Below are positions 1 to 7,441 of a stretch of 14,513 nt of DNA, piece after piece. The translations under genes and the position numbers were made by a program. The stretch is from Microbacteriaceae bacterium. Its GTDB lineage: Bacteria > Actinomycetota > Actinomycetes > Actinomycetales > Microbacteriaceae. The notes under the pieces were generated by a model. The model ran no database searches, had not been told where the DNA came from, and was given only the letters and a program-made list of their open reading frames with translations. Every line of letters begins with the position of its first letter. The first letter of the stretch is position 1. The stretch spans positions 1-14,513 of the forward strand of contig JAODLU010000321.1 of assembly GCA_025464125.1 (NCBI GenBank), written 5' to 3'.

Positions 1-2870
1 TCGACTGCCGAGCGGCCAGCCCATCGGGAGCGCTCGAATGTGTCGACGAGCCTCTGCAGTTCTCCCTGTTCGGCTTCAGCGCTGCCCGGCACTGGTGCAG
101 TTTCGACGTCATCGAGTTCCAGTACACCGGCGTCGATGACTTCTGAGGTGCCGCCAGCGCCCAGCCGCTGCTCGATCCAATCGTGAAAGCGCGTGCCGAG
201 CCTGGTCGCCCGGTATGGTCGCTCCGGCATGGGCCTGCGCAGCGATGCGGCGACGGATGCCGGGTCGGTCACGAAATCCTTGAACCTGGATGCGGGCACC
301 CGGCTCGGCAGCTCGACTACCTCGGTGCCCTCGATGCGCCTGCGTCGCTCTTCGAGCAGCAGCAGGAGTTCCGTCTGCCATGGCCCAACCTGTGCGGGCT
401 CAGCTTCGCGCACCAGGTCGGCAGCGCGCTGCACTACGGCCCGTCGACCGCCGAGCGGGTCGGGAGGCCAGCTGAACAGGTTGGCTTCCTCACCGAGAGG
501 GTTTTCGGCGAACTGGCTCACCAGCGGCAACTCGCCAATCACACCTTCGTTCACCAGCTCACGCAGGAACGGGCTCGGCTGGCGCTGCGCGATCTGGGTC
601 GACCAGAACGATGTAGTGAGCAGCAGCGCGTGCCTGGCCCGAGTCACGGCAACATAGGCGAGCCTGCGTTCCTCCTGCTCGTGACGCGCGCGCACCTCCG
701 TCTTGAAGCGCTTCTGCTCGTCGACCAGCTCCTTGCGGGTGGTCGCCGCGCGCCAGTCAAACGTGGGAAGTTCCGCGCTGTCTCCCCGAAACTCGTACGG
801 CAGGGAACCGAACGACAGCCAGCCGGAGAACCCCTCCTGCGGGCGTGACGGCAGTTCGTCGACGGCGAGCCGCGGCACGACTACGAGGTCCCACTCGAGC
901 CCCTTCGCGCCGTGGATCGTGAGCAGCTGCACGGTGCCGGGTTCCGGTTCTTCCGGGCGAGGACTGAGGCCGTCCCGCCACTCCGCCTCCCGCAGCCAGG
1001 AAAGAAAACCACCAAGGCTGGCCGTCTCATCCACTGCAAGGTAGCCGGAAAGAGCGTCGAAGAATGCCTCACGGTTGGCGCTGCCGAGCGACCGCGTCTC
1101 GTTGGCTGCGACCTCGATGTCGAGCTGCAGGTCCTGTTCGACGAACGTCACGAAGTCGACCAGGTCGAGCCCGGCCCTTCTACGCAGGCGCGCGAAGGTC
1201 TCGCCCGCCTCGCGAAGGCGCAGCAGCCCGATCTCGCTGAAAGCCGCAAGCTGCGTGTGCCCCTCCCGCGCTGTGGCCACGAAATCGAGCGCGTCCACGA
1301 TGGAGCCGCCCTCGGCCTCTGCGACGGATTCACGCAACCGCTGCTTGAGCTCGTCGTCGTATGCCTTCTGCGCGTAGTCCCTGTCGCGCAACCACGAGGC
1401 AAGCCTGCTGAGGGCGTGCAGGTCCCTGGCCCCGAGACGCCAGCGCGAACCGGCCAGCAGGCGCACCAGCTCGGAACCAGCCGTCGGATCGTTGATCACC
1501 GACAGCGCCGACACCAGGTCCGCAATGTCGGGCTCCGCCATGAGGCCACCGATGCCGAGCACGTGAAATGGAACGCCATGCCGCCTGAGCGCCTCGATGA
1601 AGGCGCCCTGCGTCTTGCGTGCCCGAAAAAGAATGGCGGCCGAAGGTTCACCCGGCGCTCGCAGTTCACGCTTCAGCCATACCGCGACGGCCTCGGCTTC
1701 TGCCGGCAGCGTCTCCTCGACCAGCACCTCGACCGGGCGTGCTGTTGCCGATGGCCCAGGATCGAGTCGCCCAACCGTGACCCGGTTGCTGAGAGGGGCG
1801 ACCAGTGCGTTGGCGACGGCCAGCACGTCGTGGCCGTTGCGCCAACTGGTGCTCAGCGCGTAGCGGGCGGCCCCTGTCGCGCCGAACTGACGCGCGAAGC
1901 CGTCGAGGTTCGCCGCGCTTGCGCCGCGCCATCCGTAGATCGACTGGTTGGGGTCGCCAACCGCCATCACCGGATGCCCGGCAAACAGTTCGGCCAGCAG
2001 CCAGGTCTGCACCACGCTCGTGTCCTGGTATTCATCGAGAAGCACCACCCGGTGCTGGGTGCGCAATTCGTCGGCGATCGCGCCTGCTCCGCGCACGATC
2101 TGCAGCGCCAGCGCAACCTGGTCCGAGTACTCGACGAAGCCGCGCCGCTGCTTGGCCTCCTGATAGCGGCCGGCGAGCTCGACGAGCACCGGAAGTGCGT
2201 AGCCGCTGCGCACGAAGCGCATGTCTGCGTCGTAGAGCGCCTTGCCCCCGAGCGGAAGGTCTTCGAGCGCCGCAAGCTCCAGCCCGAACGCGCTGACCGC
2301 TGCAGGGTCGACGACGTTCTCGCTCATGCCCCTGGCGATCGCCAACACAGCTCTCGTGATCGAGTCGATGTTCTTGTCGAGTGTCGGCAACCTCTCGTCG
2401 GTCGATGAGATGACGATCGAGCGCGCAAGCTGCCAGGCCGAGGCCTCGCCGAGCACTGCACCGTCACTCTCCCGGCCGATGAGCATCGCATTGTCGCGGT
2501 AGATGCGGTTCGAGAAGGAGTTGTACGTCGCCACGATCGGTGGGTCGAACTCGTCGTATTTCTCCGTAATCAGCCCCGCGGTGTGCAGCTCGGCGATGCG
2601 CTCGCGGATGCGAAGCCCGAGCTCACCCGCCGCCTTGCGGGTGAACGTGAGCCCAAGAATCTCGCCTGGCTGCACCATGCGATTTGCGAGCAGCCAGAGA
2701 ACGCGGCTGGCCATCGTCTCTGTCTTGCCGCTGCCAGCGCCGGCCACAACGAGCGCGGGCGTGAGCGGTGACTCGATCACCTCACGCTGCTGGGCGGTGG
2801 GACGCGGGCGACCAAGGGCGTCCGCGATTTCATCGGCGCCGATGATGCGCGTGCTGGTCTCACTAATCAC
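1..2870 (-). CDS. adnB: AdnB-like UvrD-family ATP-dependent DNA helicase with RecB-type nuclease domain (3'-truncated by window edge)
   Basis: This is the second subunit of an AdnAB-type helicase-nuclease that unwinds and resects double-strand breaks for homologous recombination. The frame stays open from a GTG at 2868-2870 to the left edge, giving 956 visible residues. Visible SF1A motifs are Walker A AGAGSGKTE (43-51), motif II DEYQD (279-283), motif III GDPNQSIYGWRG (from 305), motif V-like TIHGAKGLEWD (651-661) and motif VI YVAVTRARH (739-747). All look catalytically complete. The nuclease domain begins near residue 880 with LGTRFHDWIE (His896). The D and ExK residues that would follow lie beyond the window. 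The GTG overlaps the adnA stop by 8 bp, which implies translational coupling. In mycobacteria AdnB is, to my knowledge, the principal motor, and the intact motifs here fit that. UvrD/PcrA alone is less likely because of the nuclease domain and the partner gene. Confidence 0.93.
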   Translation of the reverse strand, partial: MISETSTRIIGADEIADALGRPRPTAQQREVIESPLTPALVVAGAGSGKTETMASRVLWLLANRMVQPGEILGLTFTRKAAGELGLRIRERIAELHTAGLITEKYDEFDPPIVATYNSFSNRIYRDNAMLIGRESDGAVLGEASAWQLARSIVISSTDERLPTLDKNIDSITRAVLAIARGMSENVVDPAAVSAFGLELAALEDLPLGGKALYDADMRFVRSGYALPVLVELAGRYQEAKQRRGFVEYSDQVALALQIVRGAGAIADELRTQHRVVLLDEYQDTSVVQTWLLAELFAGHPVMAVGDPNQSIYGWRGASAANLDGFARQFGATGAARYALSTSWRNGHDVLAVANALVAPLSNRVTVGRLDPGPSATARPVEVLVEETLPAEAEAVAVWLKRELRAPGEPSAAILFRARKTQGAFIEALRRHGVPFHVLGIGGLMAEPDIADLVSALSVINDPTAGSELVRLLAGSRWRLGARDLHALSRLASWLRDRDYAQKAYDDELKQRLRESVAEAEGGSIVDALDFVATAREGHTQLAAFSEIGLLRLREAGETFARLRRRAGLDLVDFVTFVEQDLQLDIEVAANETRSLGSANREAFFDALSGYLAVDETASLGGFLSWLREAEWRDGLSPRPEEPEPGTVQLLTIHGAKGLEWDLVVVPRLAVDELPSRPQEGFSGWLSFGSLPYEFRGDSAELPTFDWRAATTRKELVDEQKRFKTEVRARHEQEERRLAYVAVTRARHALLLTTSFWSTQIAQRQPSPFLRELVNEGVIGELPLVSQFAENPLGEEANLFSWPPDPLGGRRAVVQRAADLVREAEPAQVGPWQTELLLLLEERRRRIEGTEVVELPSRVPASRFKDFVTDPASVAASLRRPMPERPYRATRLGTRFHDWIEQRLGAGGTSEVIDAGVLELDDVETAPVPGSAEAEQGELQRLVDTFERSRWAGRSAV

Positions 2871-5800
2871 TGGAGACCGCCCTGACCCTGCGCAGGCGTT
2901 TGGCCGGCAGGTCGAATCCGCCCCATTCGTCGAGATCCACCTCGCCGGCAAACGATGCGGCAGCCATTCCGATCGCGGCCTGCCTGATGCGATCGCGAAA
3001 ACCTTCGAGCTGCTCGTGATCGAGCGAAGCCTGGCTGCCCTCGCGATAGAGCTTGCCGTCGACTCCTTTTTTCACGTAGAGCAGCTTTGCGCCGCCACCG
3101 CTGTGCTCCCCCAGTTCGTCGAGGAACGCATCTAGCACGCCGTGCACATACGCAAGCTGGTATGCGCCGAGCTGCGGGTGTTCATCGATCAACGCCTGTT
3201 TGGTGATCGCGGTGCCGGTCTTCAGGTCCACGATGACAACCGAACCGTCTGCAGCCCGCTCGACCCTGTCGATCGATCCATTGACTGTCGCACTGATGGT
3301 CGGCTCCCTTCCAGGCACGTCGAGTTCGATCGAGAAGCGGCTCTCCCTGCCTGCGAGCGTCTTGCCGTCCCGCTCGAAGTCAGCCAGGTATTCGGCCACG
3401 CCCGCTGCCAGCACTCGCGCTGCCCGTTTCTGCTGCTCGGCAAACCACGGCGACTCGAACGACAGCTCGTTCCAGCGCTGCTCGATGCCACGCCAGATTG
3501 TGTCGACGCTCGGATCCTCAGCCGTTTCCATCGCCCAGTGCACGATCGTGCCGAGACCCATCGCAGTGCTCGCCTGTGTGCCAGAGACGCTTTCGACGAA
3601 CCAGTCGAGCGGGGACTCCTCAAAGGCCTCGAGACGCGAGGGCGACACGGGAACCCTGTCCCCCTCCAGGTAAAGCGGTTCATCGGTCGAGACCGCGAGC
3701 AGCCCGTGCCATTCGTCGGGCGATGCTCCTGGCACCTTCTCCATTGCGAGCTTTGCGAGCGCGGATGCCGCAGCCGCCCGTTCCACGCCGGAACGCCCGG
3801 GCATCGACAGCTCCCGCCGCAGCCGCCCGGTCAATCCGCGAAGCGTCAGCGGCCGCAGCCGTGCGGAATCGATGACTGGCGAGCCCGGTGGGGCGAAGGC
3901 GAACAGCACACTGGCGGTTTCGTCTTCGCTCGCCACGGCCGCCAGGATCACCTGGCTGCTGGCCCGTGACACGGCGAGCGCAAACATTCGCAGCTCGTCG
4001 TCTCGCACCTGCCGGCGCTCGTCGATGACGGCGGAATCGAGCCCGGTCACCGCCCGCACGAGCTGCTGCGGGTACAGGAGGGAGCCGCGCAGGCGCAGGT
4101 TCGGCCATGCGCCTTCCTGAAGGGCAGCGACTACAACCGTGTCGAACTGGAGACCCACGACGCCGGAAGGCGTGCTGACCAGCACGGTGTCAGCCGAGGA
4201 CTGGGGCGAAAGCGTGTCTTCGGGCACCTCTGCGTCCAGCAGTTCGTCGAGGAACACACCGGCCGGTGTGCCGGGCTTGCGCTCAACGAATCGTTTGGCG
4301 GCCGTGAAGAGCGCGACTATGCCGTCGAGGTTACGGTTGGCCTCGTCGGCGCCGATGCCGGCGCTCGTGGCTTCGGCGAACCAGCCTTTCGCCAGCCTGC
4401 TGCGCTCCCAGCCCATCCAGAGAAGTTCTTCGATGGTGCCGCCGTCCGTTGCTGCGACCCTGATAGTGGCGAGGGTGTCGGCCAGCCGCTCGGCGCTGCG
4501 ACCACTGCGGTGGTCGATCGTGATCAGGCGTCCCGGAGCCGACAAAGCCTCGACAAGCAGTTCGTCGCTGCTGCGGCGGCCGTCGCCCGCAACTTCTTCT
4601 GCACGGAGGGCGAGGCGCAGGCGGCGCACCGCAAGGTGGTCGAGACCACCGAGCGGGCCGAGCAGCAACTCGTTGGCGATGGCGGGTGTCAGCGCTGTCC
4701 TGCCGATGCCGACGTCCACGAGCGTGAGCAGGCTCCTGGCCGCGTGATCGTCGCGCAGGGCTGTGCCGCCGACGGCCGTGCGAGTGGGCACCTCGGCGAG
4801 GGCCAGTGCTTTCGCCACGAGCGGCACCTGGGCGCCGCTTCGCACAACCACCGCCATCTGCGCCCACGGCACCCCGTCGAGCAGGTGGCGCTCGCGCAGC
4901 TGCCTGGCGATAGCCGCCCACTCGCGTGCCGGCGACTCGGCCAGGATGCGCAAAACCGGTTCCCGCACCGGCTCTCCAGGGTTCTCGTCGTGGCTCACTC
5001 CCGTGGCGACCGCGGCGCGCTGCCCGACAGCTCCCGCCGTGCCGATGCGCTCGGTCACGCGGCTCGTCAGCGCACGCAGCGCTGCAGGCTGTCGGTGCGC
5101 CGTCGACAGCGCCATGGTGCGGATGCTGCCAAGCCCGAGCACCGCGCCGAGCCGACCGAGCGCATCCGCCTCCCCACCGCGGAACGAGTTCGTCGCGACA
5201 TCCGGATCCCCGAACGCCACGATCGCGACCCCCCACTGTGCGAGGGCCGCGAGCAGCGACATGGTCGACCTCGGCGCCTCCTGCAGGTCATCTACGACGA
5301 CGAGGCGCAGGGCCGGCACCGCGTCTCCCCGGTTGATCGCTGCTATTGCGAACTGCAGCAGCTCTGACGAGTCGAGCTGGCTCGCGCGTTCGGGGTTCGC
5401 GGCAGCAGCCCGGAGGTACACGTCGATGAAGTCGGCCGCCGCCGACCACTCCGGTCGCTGCTGAATGGTCGCCAGCTCGCGCAAGCGGGCGGGATTCACG
5501 CCATGGTCAGTGGCCCGCGCCATCAGCTCGCGCAGCTCACTGCGAAAGCCACGCAGGCGCCGAACCTCGGGTGGGAGCGCTGGCGGCCAGGTGGACGTGC
5601 CGTCTTCGATCTGCCCCTCAAGCAGGAACGCGATGTCGCTGTCCTGCTCGCCGCCGGTGATCAGGCGCGGCGGCTCGACGCCGGCAGCTCGAGCGGCTTC
5701 ACCGACGATCGAGAAGGCAAGTGAGTTCGTGGTGCGGGCCAGCGGACCGTTTGTCGGCCGGCCGATTCGCACTGCGAGACGATCACGCAGGCGCGTTGCC

Positions 5801-6030
5801 GTCGTGCGGCTGGAGGTGAGGGCGAGCACCTCCTCCGGGGCGAACCCGCGCTGCTCTACGCGATGGGCGACGAGCTCCACCATGGTTGTGGTCTTGCCGG
5901 TGCCTGGCGCGCCGAGAATGACGGCGGAAGCGGAATCCCCCAGCTGCAGCACGGCGAATTGCGACGGGTCGAGTGCCACGGGACTTGTGGCAACTGCGCC
6001 ACTGCCGCGCCGAAAACCCGTGATTGCCAT
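2863..6030 (-). CDS. adnA: AdnA-like helicase-nuclease subunit (PD-(D/E)XK), cysteine-free
   Basis: This 1055-aa partner of the downstream adnB gene matches the usual length of AdnA. An N-terminal UvrD-like motor carries Walker A GAPGTGKTT (40-48) and a Walker B-like VVVDDLQEA (244-252). Motif III is atypical, GDPDVATNSFRG (274-285), and motif VI-like FALAVSRAS lies at 683-691. The C-terminal RecB-type nuclease shows GTIVH (His831), SIDR (Asp921), VDLKTG (Asp935, Lys937) and QLGAYQLAY (953-961), so the nuclease core is intact. Mycobacterial AdnA has a four-cysteine iron-sulfur subdomain. Here the residue where I expect the first cysteine is Ser806 in EESPLDW, and the C-terminal tail after about 1020 contains no cysteine. 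I found none in the whole protein. The ATG at 6028-6030 lacks a clear Shine-Dalgarno but has a TAnnnT hexamer 7 nt upstream. It is transcribed with adnB and is divergent from the DUF3107 gene. Confidence 0.92.
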   Translation of the reverse strand: MAITGFRRGSGAVATSPVALDPSQFAVLQLGDSASAVILGAPGTGKTTTMVELVAHRVEQRGFAPEEVLALTSSRTTATRLRDRLAVRIGRPTNGPLARTTNSLAFSIVGEAARAAGVEPPRLITGGEQDSDIAFLLEGQIEDGTSTWPPALPPEVRRLRGFRSELRELMARATDHGVNPARLRELATIQQRPEWSAAADFIDVYLRAAAANPERASQLDSSELLQFAIAAINRGDAVPALRLVVVDDLQEAPRSTMSLLAALAQWGVAIVAFGDPDVATNSFRGGEADALGRLGAVLGLGSIRTMALSTAHRQPAALRALTSRVTERIGTAGAVGQRAAVATGVSHDENPGEPVREPVLRILAESPAREWAAIARQLRERHLLDGVPWAQMAVVVRSGAQVPLVAKALALAEVPTRTAVGGTALRDDHAARSLLTLVDVGIGRTALTPAIANELLLGPLGGLDHLAVRRLRLALRAEEVAGDGRRSSDELLVEALSAPGRLITIDHRSGRSAERLADTLATIRVAATDGGTIEELLWMGWERSRLAKGWFAEATSAGIGADEANRNLDGIVALFTAAKRFVERKPGTPAGVFLDELLDAEVPEDTLSPQSSADTVLVSTPSGVVGLQFDTVVVAALQEGAWPNLRLRGSLLYPQQLVRAVTGLDSAVIDERRQVRDDELRMFALAVSRASSQVILAAVASEDETASVLFAFAPPGSPVIDSARLRPLTLRGLTGRLRRELSMPGRSGVERAAAASALAKLAMEKVPGASPDEWHGLLAVSTDEPLYLEGDRVPVSPSRLEAFEESPLDWFVESVSGTQASTAMGLGTIVHWAMETAEDPSVDTIWRGIEQRWNELSFESPWFAEQQKRAARVLAAGVAEYLADFERDGKTLAGRESRFSIELDVPGREPTISATVNGSIDRVERAADGSVVIVDLKTGTAITKQALIDEHPQLGAYQLAYVHGVLDAFLDELGEHSGGGAKLLYVKKGVDGKLYREGSQASLDHEQLEGFRDRIRQAAIGMAAASFAGEVDLDEWGGFDLPAKRLRRVRAVSSD

Positions 6031-6037
6031 GCCACCA

Positions 6038-6043
6038 ACGCTA
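6038..6043 (-). promoter_or_regulatory. Putative leaderless -10 element of the adnA-adnB operon
   Basis: On the minus strand TAGCGT is followed by 7 nt and then the adnA ATG. A TAnnnT at this distance would put transcription start at or next to the ATG. No convincing -35 hexamer is visible, which is common in high-GC actinobacteria. The call rests on spacing and on the same arrangement at four other genes here. Confidence 0.4.
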
Positions 6044-6055
6044 GCGGTGACCGCT
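6043..6055. repeat. 6-bp inverted repeat in the adnA/DUF3107 divergent promoter region
   Basis: AGCGGT and ACCGCT are perfectly complementary arms around a single G. The repeat touches the putative adnA -10 element, so it could be an operator half-site pair. Such a short palindrome may also be chance in GC-rich DNA. It does not resemble an actinobacterial LexA box (GAAC-N4-GTTC). Confidence 0.35.
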
Positions 6056-6093
6056 GTCAGCGAACGCGGCGGAGGCTGGCTCGGCGAGTGTCG

Positions 6094-6099
6094 TAATCT
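6094..6099 (+). promoter_or_regulatory. Putative leaderless -10 element of the DUF3107 gene
   Basis: TAATCT is followed by exactly 6 nt and then the GTG start at 6106. This places the expected transcription start on the first base of the start codon. There is no Shine-Dalgarno-like sequence upstream of that GTG, consistent with a leaderless mRNA. No clear -35 is visible. Confidence 0.5.
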
Positions 6100-6105
6100 T
6101 GGCCT

Positions 6106-6330
6106 GTGGACATTCGTATCGGCATCACCAACAGCCCCCGTGAGATCAACTTCGAGTCGAGCCAGTCGGCGAGCGACGTGGAGAAGGTCATCTCCTCCGC
6201 CCTCGACTCTGCCGCCAAATACATCAGGCTGGTCGACAACAAGGGAACGATCTACATCGTGCCGGTCGATGCCTTCGGCTACATCGAGGTCGGCTCAGAG
6301 GAGTCGCGCCGCGTGGGCTTCGTGGCCTGA
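6106..6330 (+). CDS. DUF3107 family small conserved protein
   Basis: This 74-aa soluble protein starts DIRIGITNSPREI and ends YIEVGSEESRRVGFVA, which I recognise as the actinobacterial DUF3107 family. As I recall, the mycobacterial member TB9.4 (Rv3208A) lies in a similar neighbourhood. The molecular function is not known to me. The sequence alternates beta-like stretches (2-7, 48-53, 58-62) with one amphipathic helix (about 22-38), a compact alpha/beta fold with no signal peptide or membrane segment. Length is typical. The GTG start is set by the hexamer 6 nt upstream and by the family N-terminus. Its stop is separated from the next gene's ATG by one base, so the two are probably translated together. 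Confidence 0.88.
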   Translation: MDIRIGITNSPREINFESSQSASDVEKVISSALDSAAKYIRLVDNKGTIYIVPVDAFGYIEVGSEESRRVGFVA

Positions 6331-6331
6331 C

Positions 6332-6622
6332 ATGGAACTGCTGTTCGCGGTTCTCGGCGGCGCAGTGCTCGGCCTCGGCGCGCGCTATGTGTTGCCAGGC
6401 CGCGACAGCTATGGCGTCGGACTGCTTCCCGCTGTTGGCGCGGTCGCCGCGTCCATCATCTGGGCGGCGCTCACCTGGGCGGGGTGGAAGTTCGACGGCG
6501 GCTGGATCTGGGTAGTCACGCTTGTCGTGGCGGCCATCGCTGCGATCGCGGTCGGGCTCCAGCTTCCCCGTGCGCGCCGCAAGCTGGATGACGAGCTGCT
6601 CGTCAAGCTCAACCGGGCGTAA
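6332..6622 (+). CDS. Small integral membrane protein, three predicted helices
   Basis: This 96-aa protein begins MELLFAVLGGAVLG one base after the DUF3107 stop, which argues for translational coupling. Hydrophobic stretches at about 2-20, 28-50 and 56-77 predict three membrane helices. A basic and acidic C-terminal tail (PRARRKLDDELLVK, 79-92) is probably cytoplasmic. I do not recognise a named family or catalytic motif. The pairing with DUF3107 suggests a shared process, but that is inference only. The same frame is open far upstream, opposite adnA, but that part is antisense shadow; the ATG at 6332 fits the first helix. Confidence 0.75.
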   Translation: MELLFAVLGGAVLGLGARYVLPGRDSYGVGLLPAVGAVAASIIWAALTWAGWKFDGGWIWVVTLVVAAIAAIAVGLQLPRARRKLDDELLVKLNRA

Positions 6623-6634
6623 AACACAGAAGCC

Positions 6635-6654
6635 AGGCGGTCAGGCGGTCAGGC
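6635..6654. repeat. Tandem 8-bp duplication at the end of the ferritin-like gene
   Basis: AGGCGGTC occurs twice in tandem followed by AGGC. On the minus strand the duplication spans the last codons and the TGA stop of the ferritin-like gene, so it looks like a slippage product that fixes where that protein ends. The two convergent genes are only 18 bp apart, and I see no hairpin terminator between them. Confidence 0.6.
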
Positions 6655-7360
6655 CCAGCGCATCCAATCGCCTGGTGTGGGCAGCGATGAGTTCGGTGAA
6701 TACCGGTTCAAGCCTCGCCTCGTCCGGATGCCCGTTCTGCGGCATCGCGAGGGCTGACCGTGCGACGAGCAATGTGTCGCCTACGAGCCGCCTGCCCCAC
6801 ATTGCGAGGCGGGACGCGAGTCGTGGATCCTGCTCGATCGCCGCACGCAGTTGCTCGAGAAGCAGGTCGTGCCCGTCGTCTGAGGCGAACACCACCGCGA
6901 GTCGACCAGCGACACCGTCAGCCAGGCCGGCGGCCAGGCGGCGATAAAAATCGTTGAGCAGCCCGGAGGTCACGAAGCTCGCGACGAGTGTCTCGTACCA
7001 GTCACGACCGGTGACCCTCGTGCGATACCTGTCGATGCGGTCTGAATAAAGTGCCATCGCGTCGGCCGGCACCGTGCCTTTGCGGGTGATCTCAGCGGCA
7101 AGCGCCTGGTGGCGCTCGAGCGACAGCGCGGCAACCCGGCTGGTCGCTTCCTTCGCTGCCGTTGATGGCGCTGTGGCAACCACCTGCGCGAGCATTTCGA
7201 AGATGACCAGTTGCAGGTACGCGGCCTGCCCGAGGTAGGCGAGCAGGCCAGGGGTGAGTTCTGCGAGGTCGACCCGGTTCACGTTCGCTGCGTCTTCGCC
7301 ACGGGATTTGAGGCGTGGGACGACGATGCGATTGGGGCGACGCCAGAACCAGTTCACCAT
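6641..7360 (-). CDS. Ferritin-like fold protein (MiaE-like domain)
   Basis: This is a 239-aa, mostly helical protein. The four-helix pattern (about 33-63, 66-95, 118-147, 163-200) and the neighbourhood fit the actinobacterial ferritin-like family related to tRNA-(ms2io6A)-hydroxylase MiaE; as I recall, Rv3210c beside the mycobacterial RhlE gene is a member. Possible metal ligands are Glu55 in IFE and Glu82/His84 in LERH. I do not see the second ExxH pair typical of di-iron proteins, so the metal site may be incomplete and hydroxylase activity is doubtful. There is no signal peptide. The ATG at 7358-7360 abuts GGAGG and has TAGGCT 6 nt upstream; a GTG one codon later is possible. It is divergent from the DEAD-box helicase. 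Confidence 0.8.
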   Translation of the reverse strand: MVNWFWRRPNRIVVPRLKSRGEDAANVNRVDLAELTPGLLAYLGQAAYLQLVIFEMLAQVVATAPSTAAKEATSRVAALSLERHQALAAEITRKGTVPADAMALYSDRIDRYRTRVTGRDWYETLVASFVTSGLLNDFYRRLAAGLADGVAGRLAVVFASDDGHDLLLEQLRAAIEQDPRLASRLAMWGRRLVGDTLLVARSALAMPQNGHPDEARLEPVFTELIAAHTRRLDALGLTA

Positions 7361-7366
7361 CCTCCA

Positions 7367-7372
7367 AGCCTA
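7367..7372 (-). promoter_or_regulatory. Putative leaderless -10 element of the ferritin-like gene
   Basis: On the minus strand TAGGCT is followed by 6 nt (TGGAGG) and the ATG. GGAGG directly abuts the ATG, too close to act as a normal Shine-Dalgarno for it, so the leaderless reading is preferred. No -35 is obvious. Confidence 0.42.
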
Positions 7373-7409
7373 TCGGCGACCCACCCGACAGGCCGCGAGG
7401 GGCCGCCCG

Positions 7410-7425
7410 GCCCGGATTGCCGGGC
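7410..7425. repeat. Perfect 6-bp inverted repeat upstream of the DEAD-box helicase
   Basis: GCCCGG and CCGGGC flank the loop ATTG. The palindrome ends 9 bp before the putative -10 at 7435, between the divergent ferritin-like and helicase genes. It could be an operator. As a terminator it is badly placed, since no gene reads into it from either side and it has no U-tract. Confidence 0.45.
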
Positions 7426-7434
7426 AGGCACGGC

Positions 7435-7440
7435 TAAACT
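7435..7440 (+). promoter_or_regulatory. Putative -10 element of the DEAD-box helicase
   Basis: TAAACT is the best TAnnnT hexamer upstream of the helicase. It would start transcription near 7447 and give a leader of about 70-80 nt before the conserved domain. That start lies just after the GTG at 7442, which would exclude this GTG as an initiation codon. No good -35 is present. Confidence 0.35.
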
Positions 7441-7441
7441 G

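Noticed and set aside
912..2408. 498-aa open frame on the plus strand
   Set aside because: It lies opposite adnB, whose helicase motifs are certain, and has no recognisable domain; it is a high-GC antisense shadow.
5465..6331. Long upstream extension of the small membrane protein
   Set aside because: It is antisense to adnA and out of frame over DUF3107; the ATG at 6332 starts the first membrane helix.
7211..7441. N-terminal extension of the DEAD-box helicase back to an ATG at 7211
   Set aside because: The extension runs through the ferritin-like gene and its promoter on the opposite strand and has no helicase homology or start signal.
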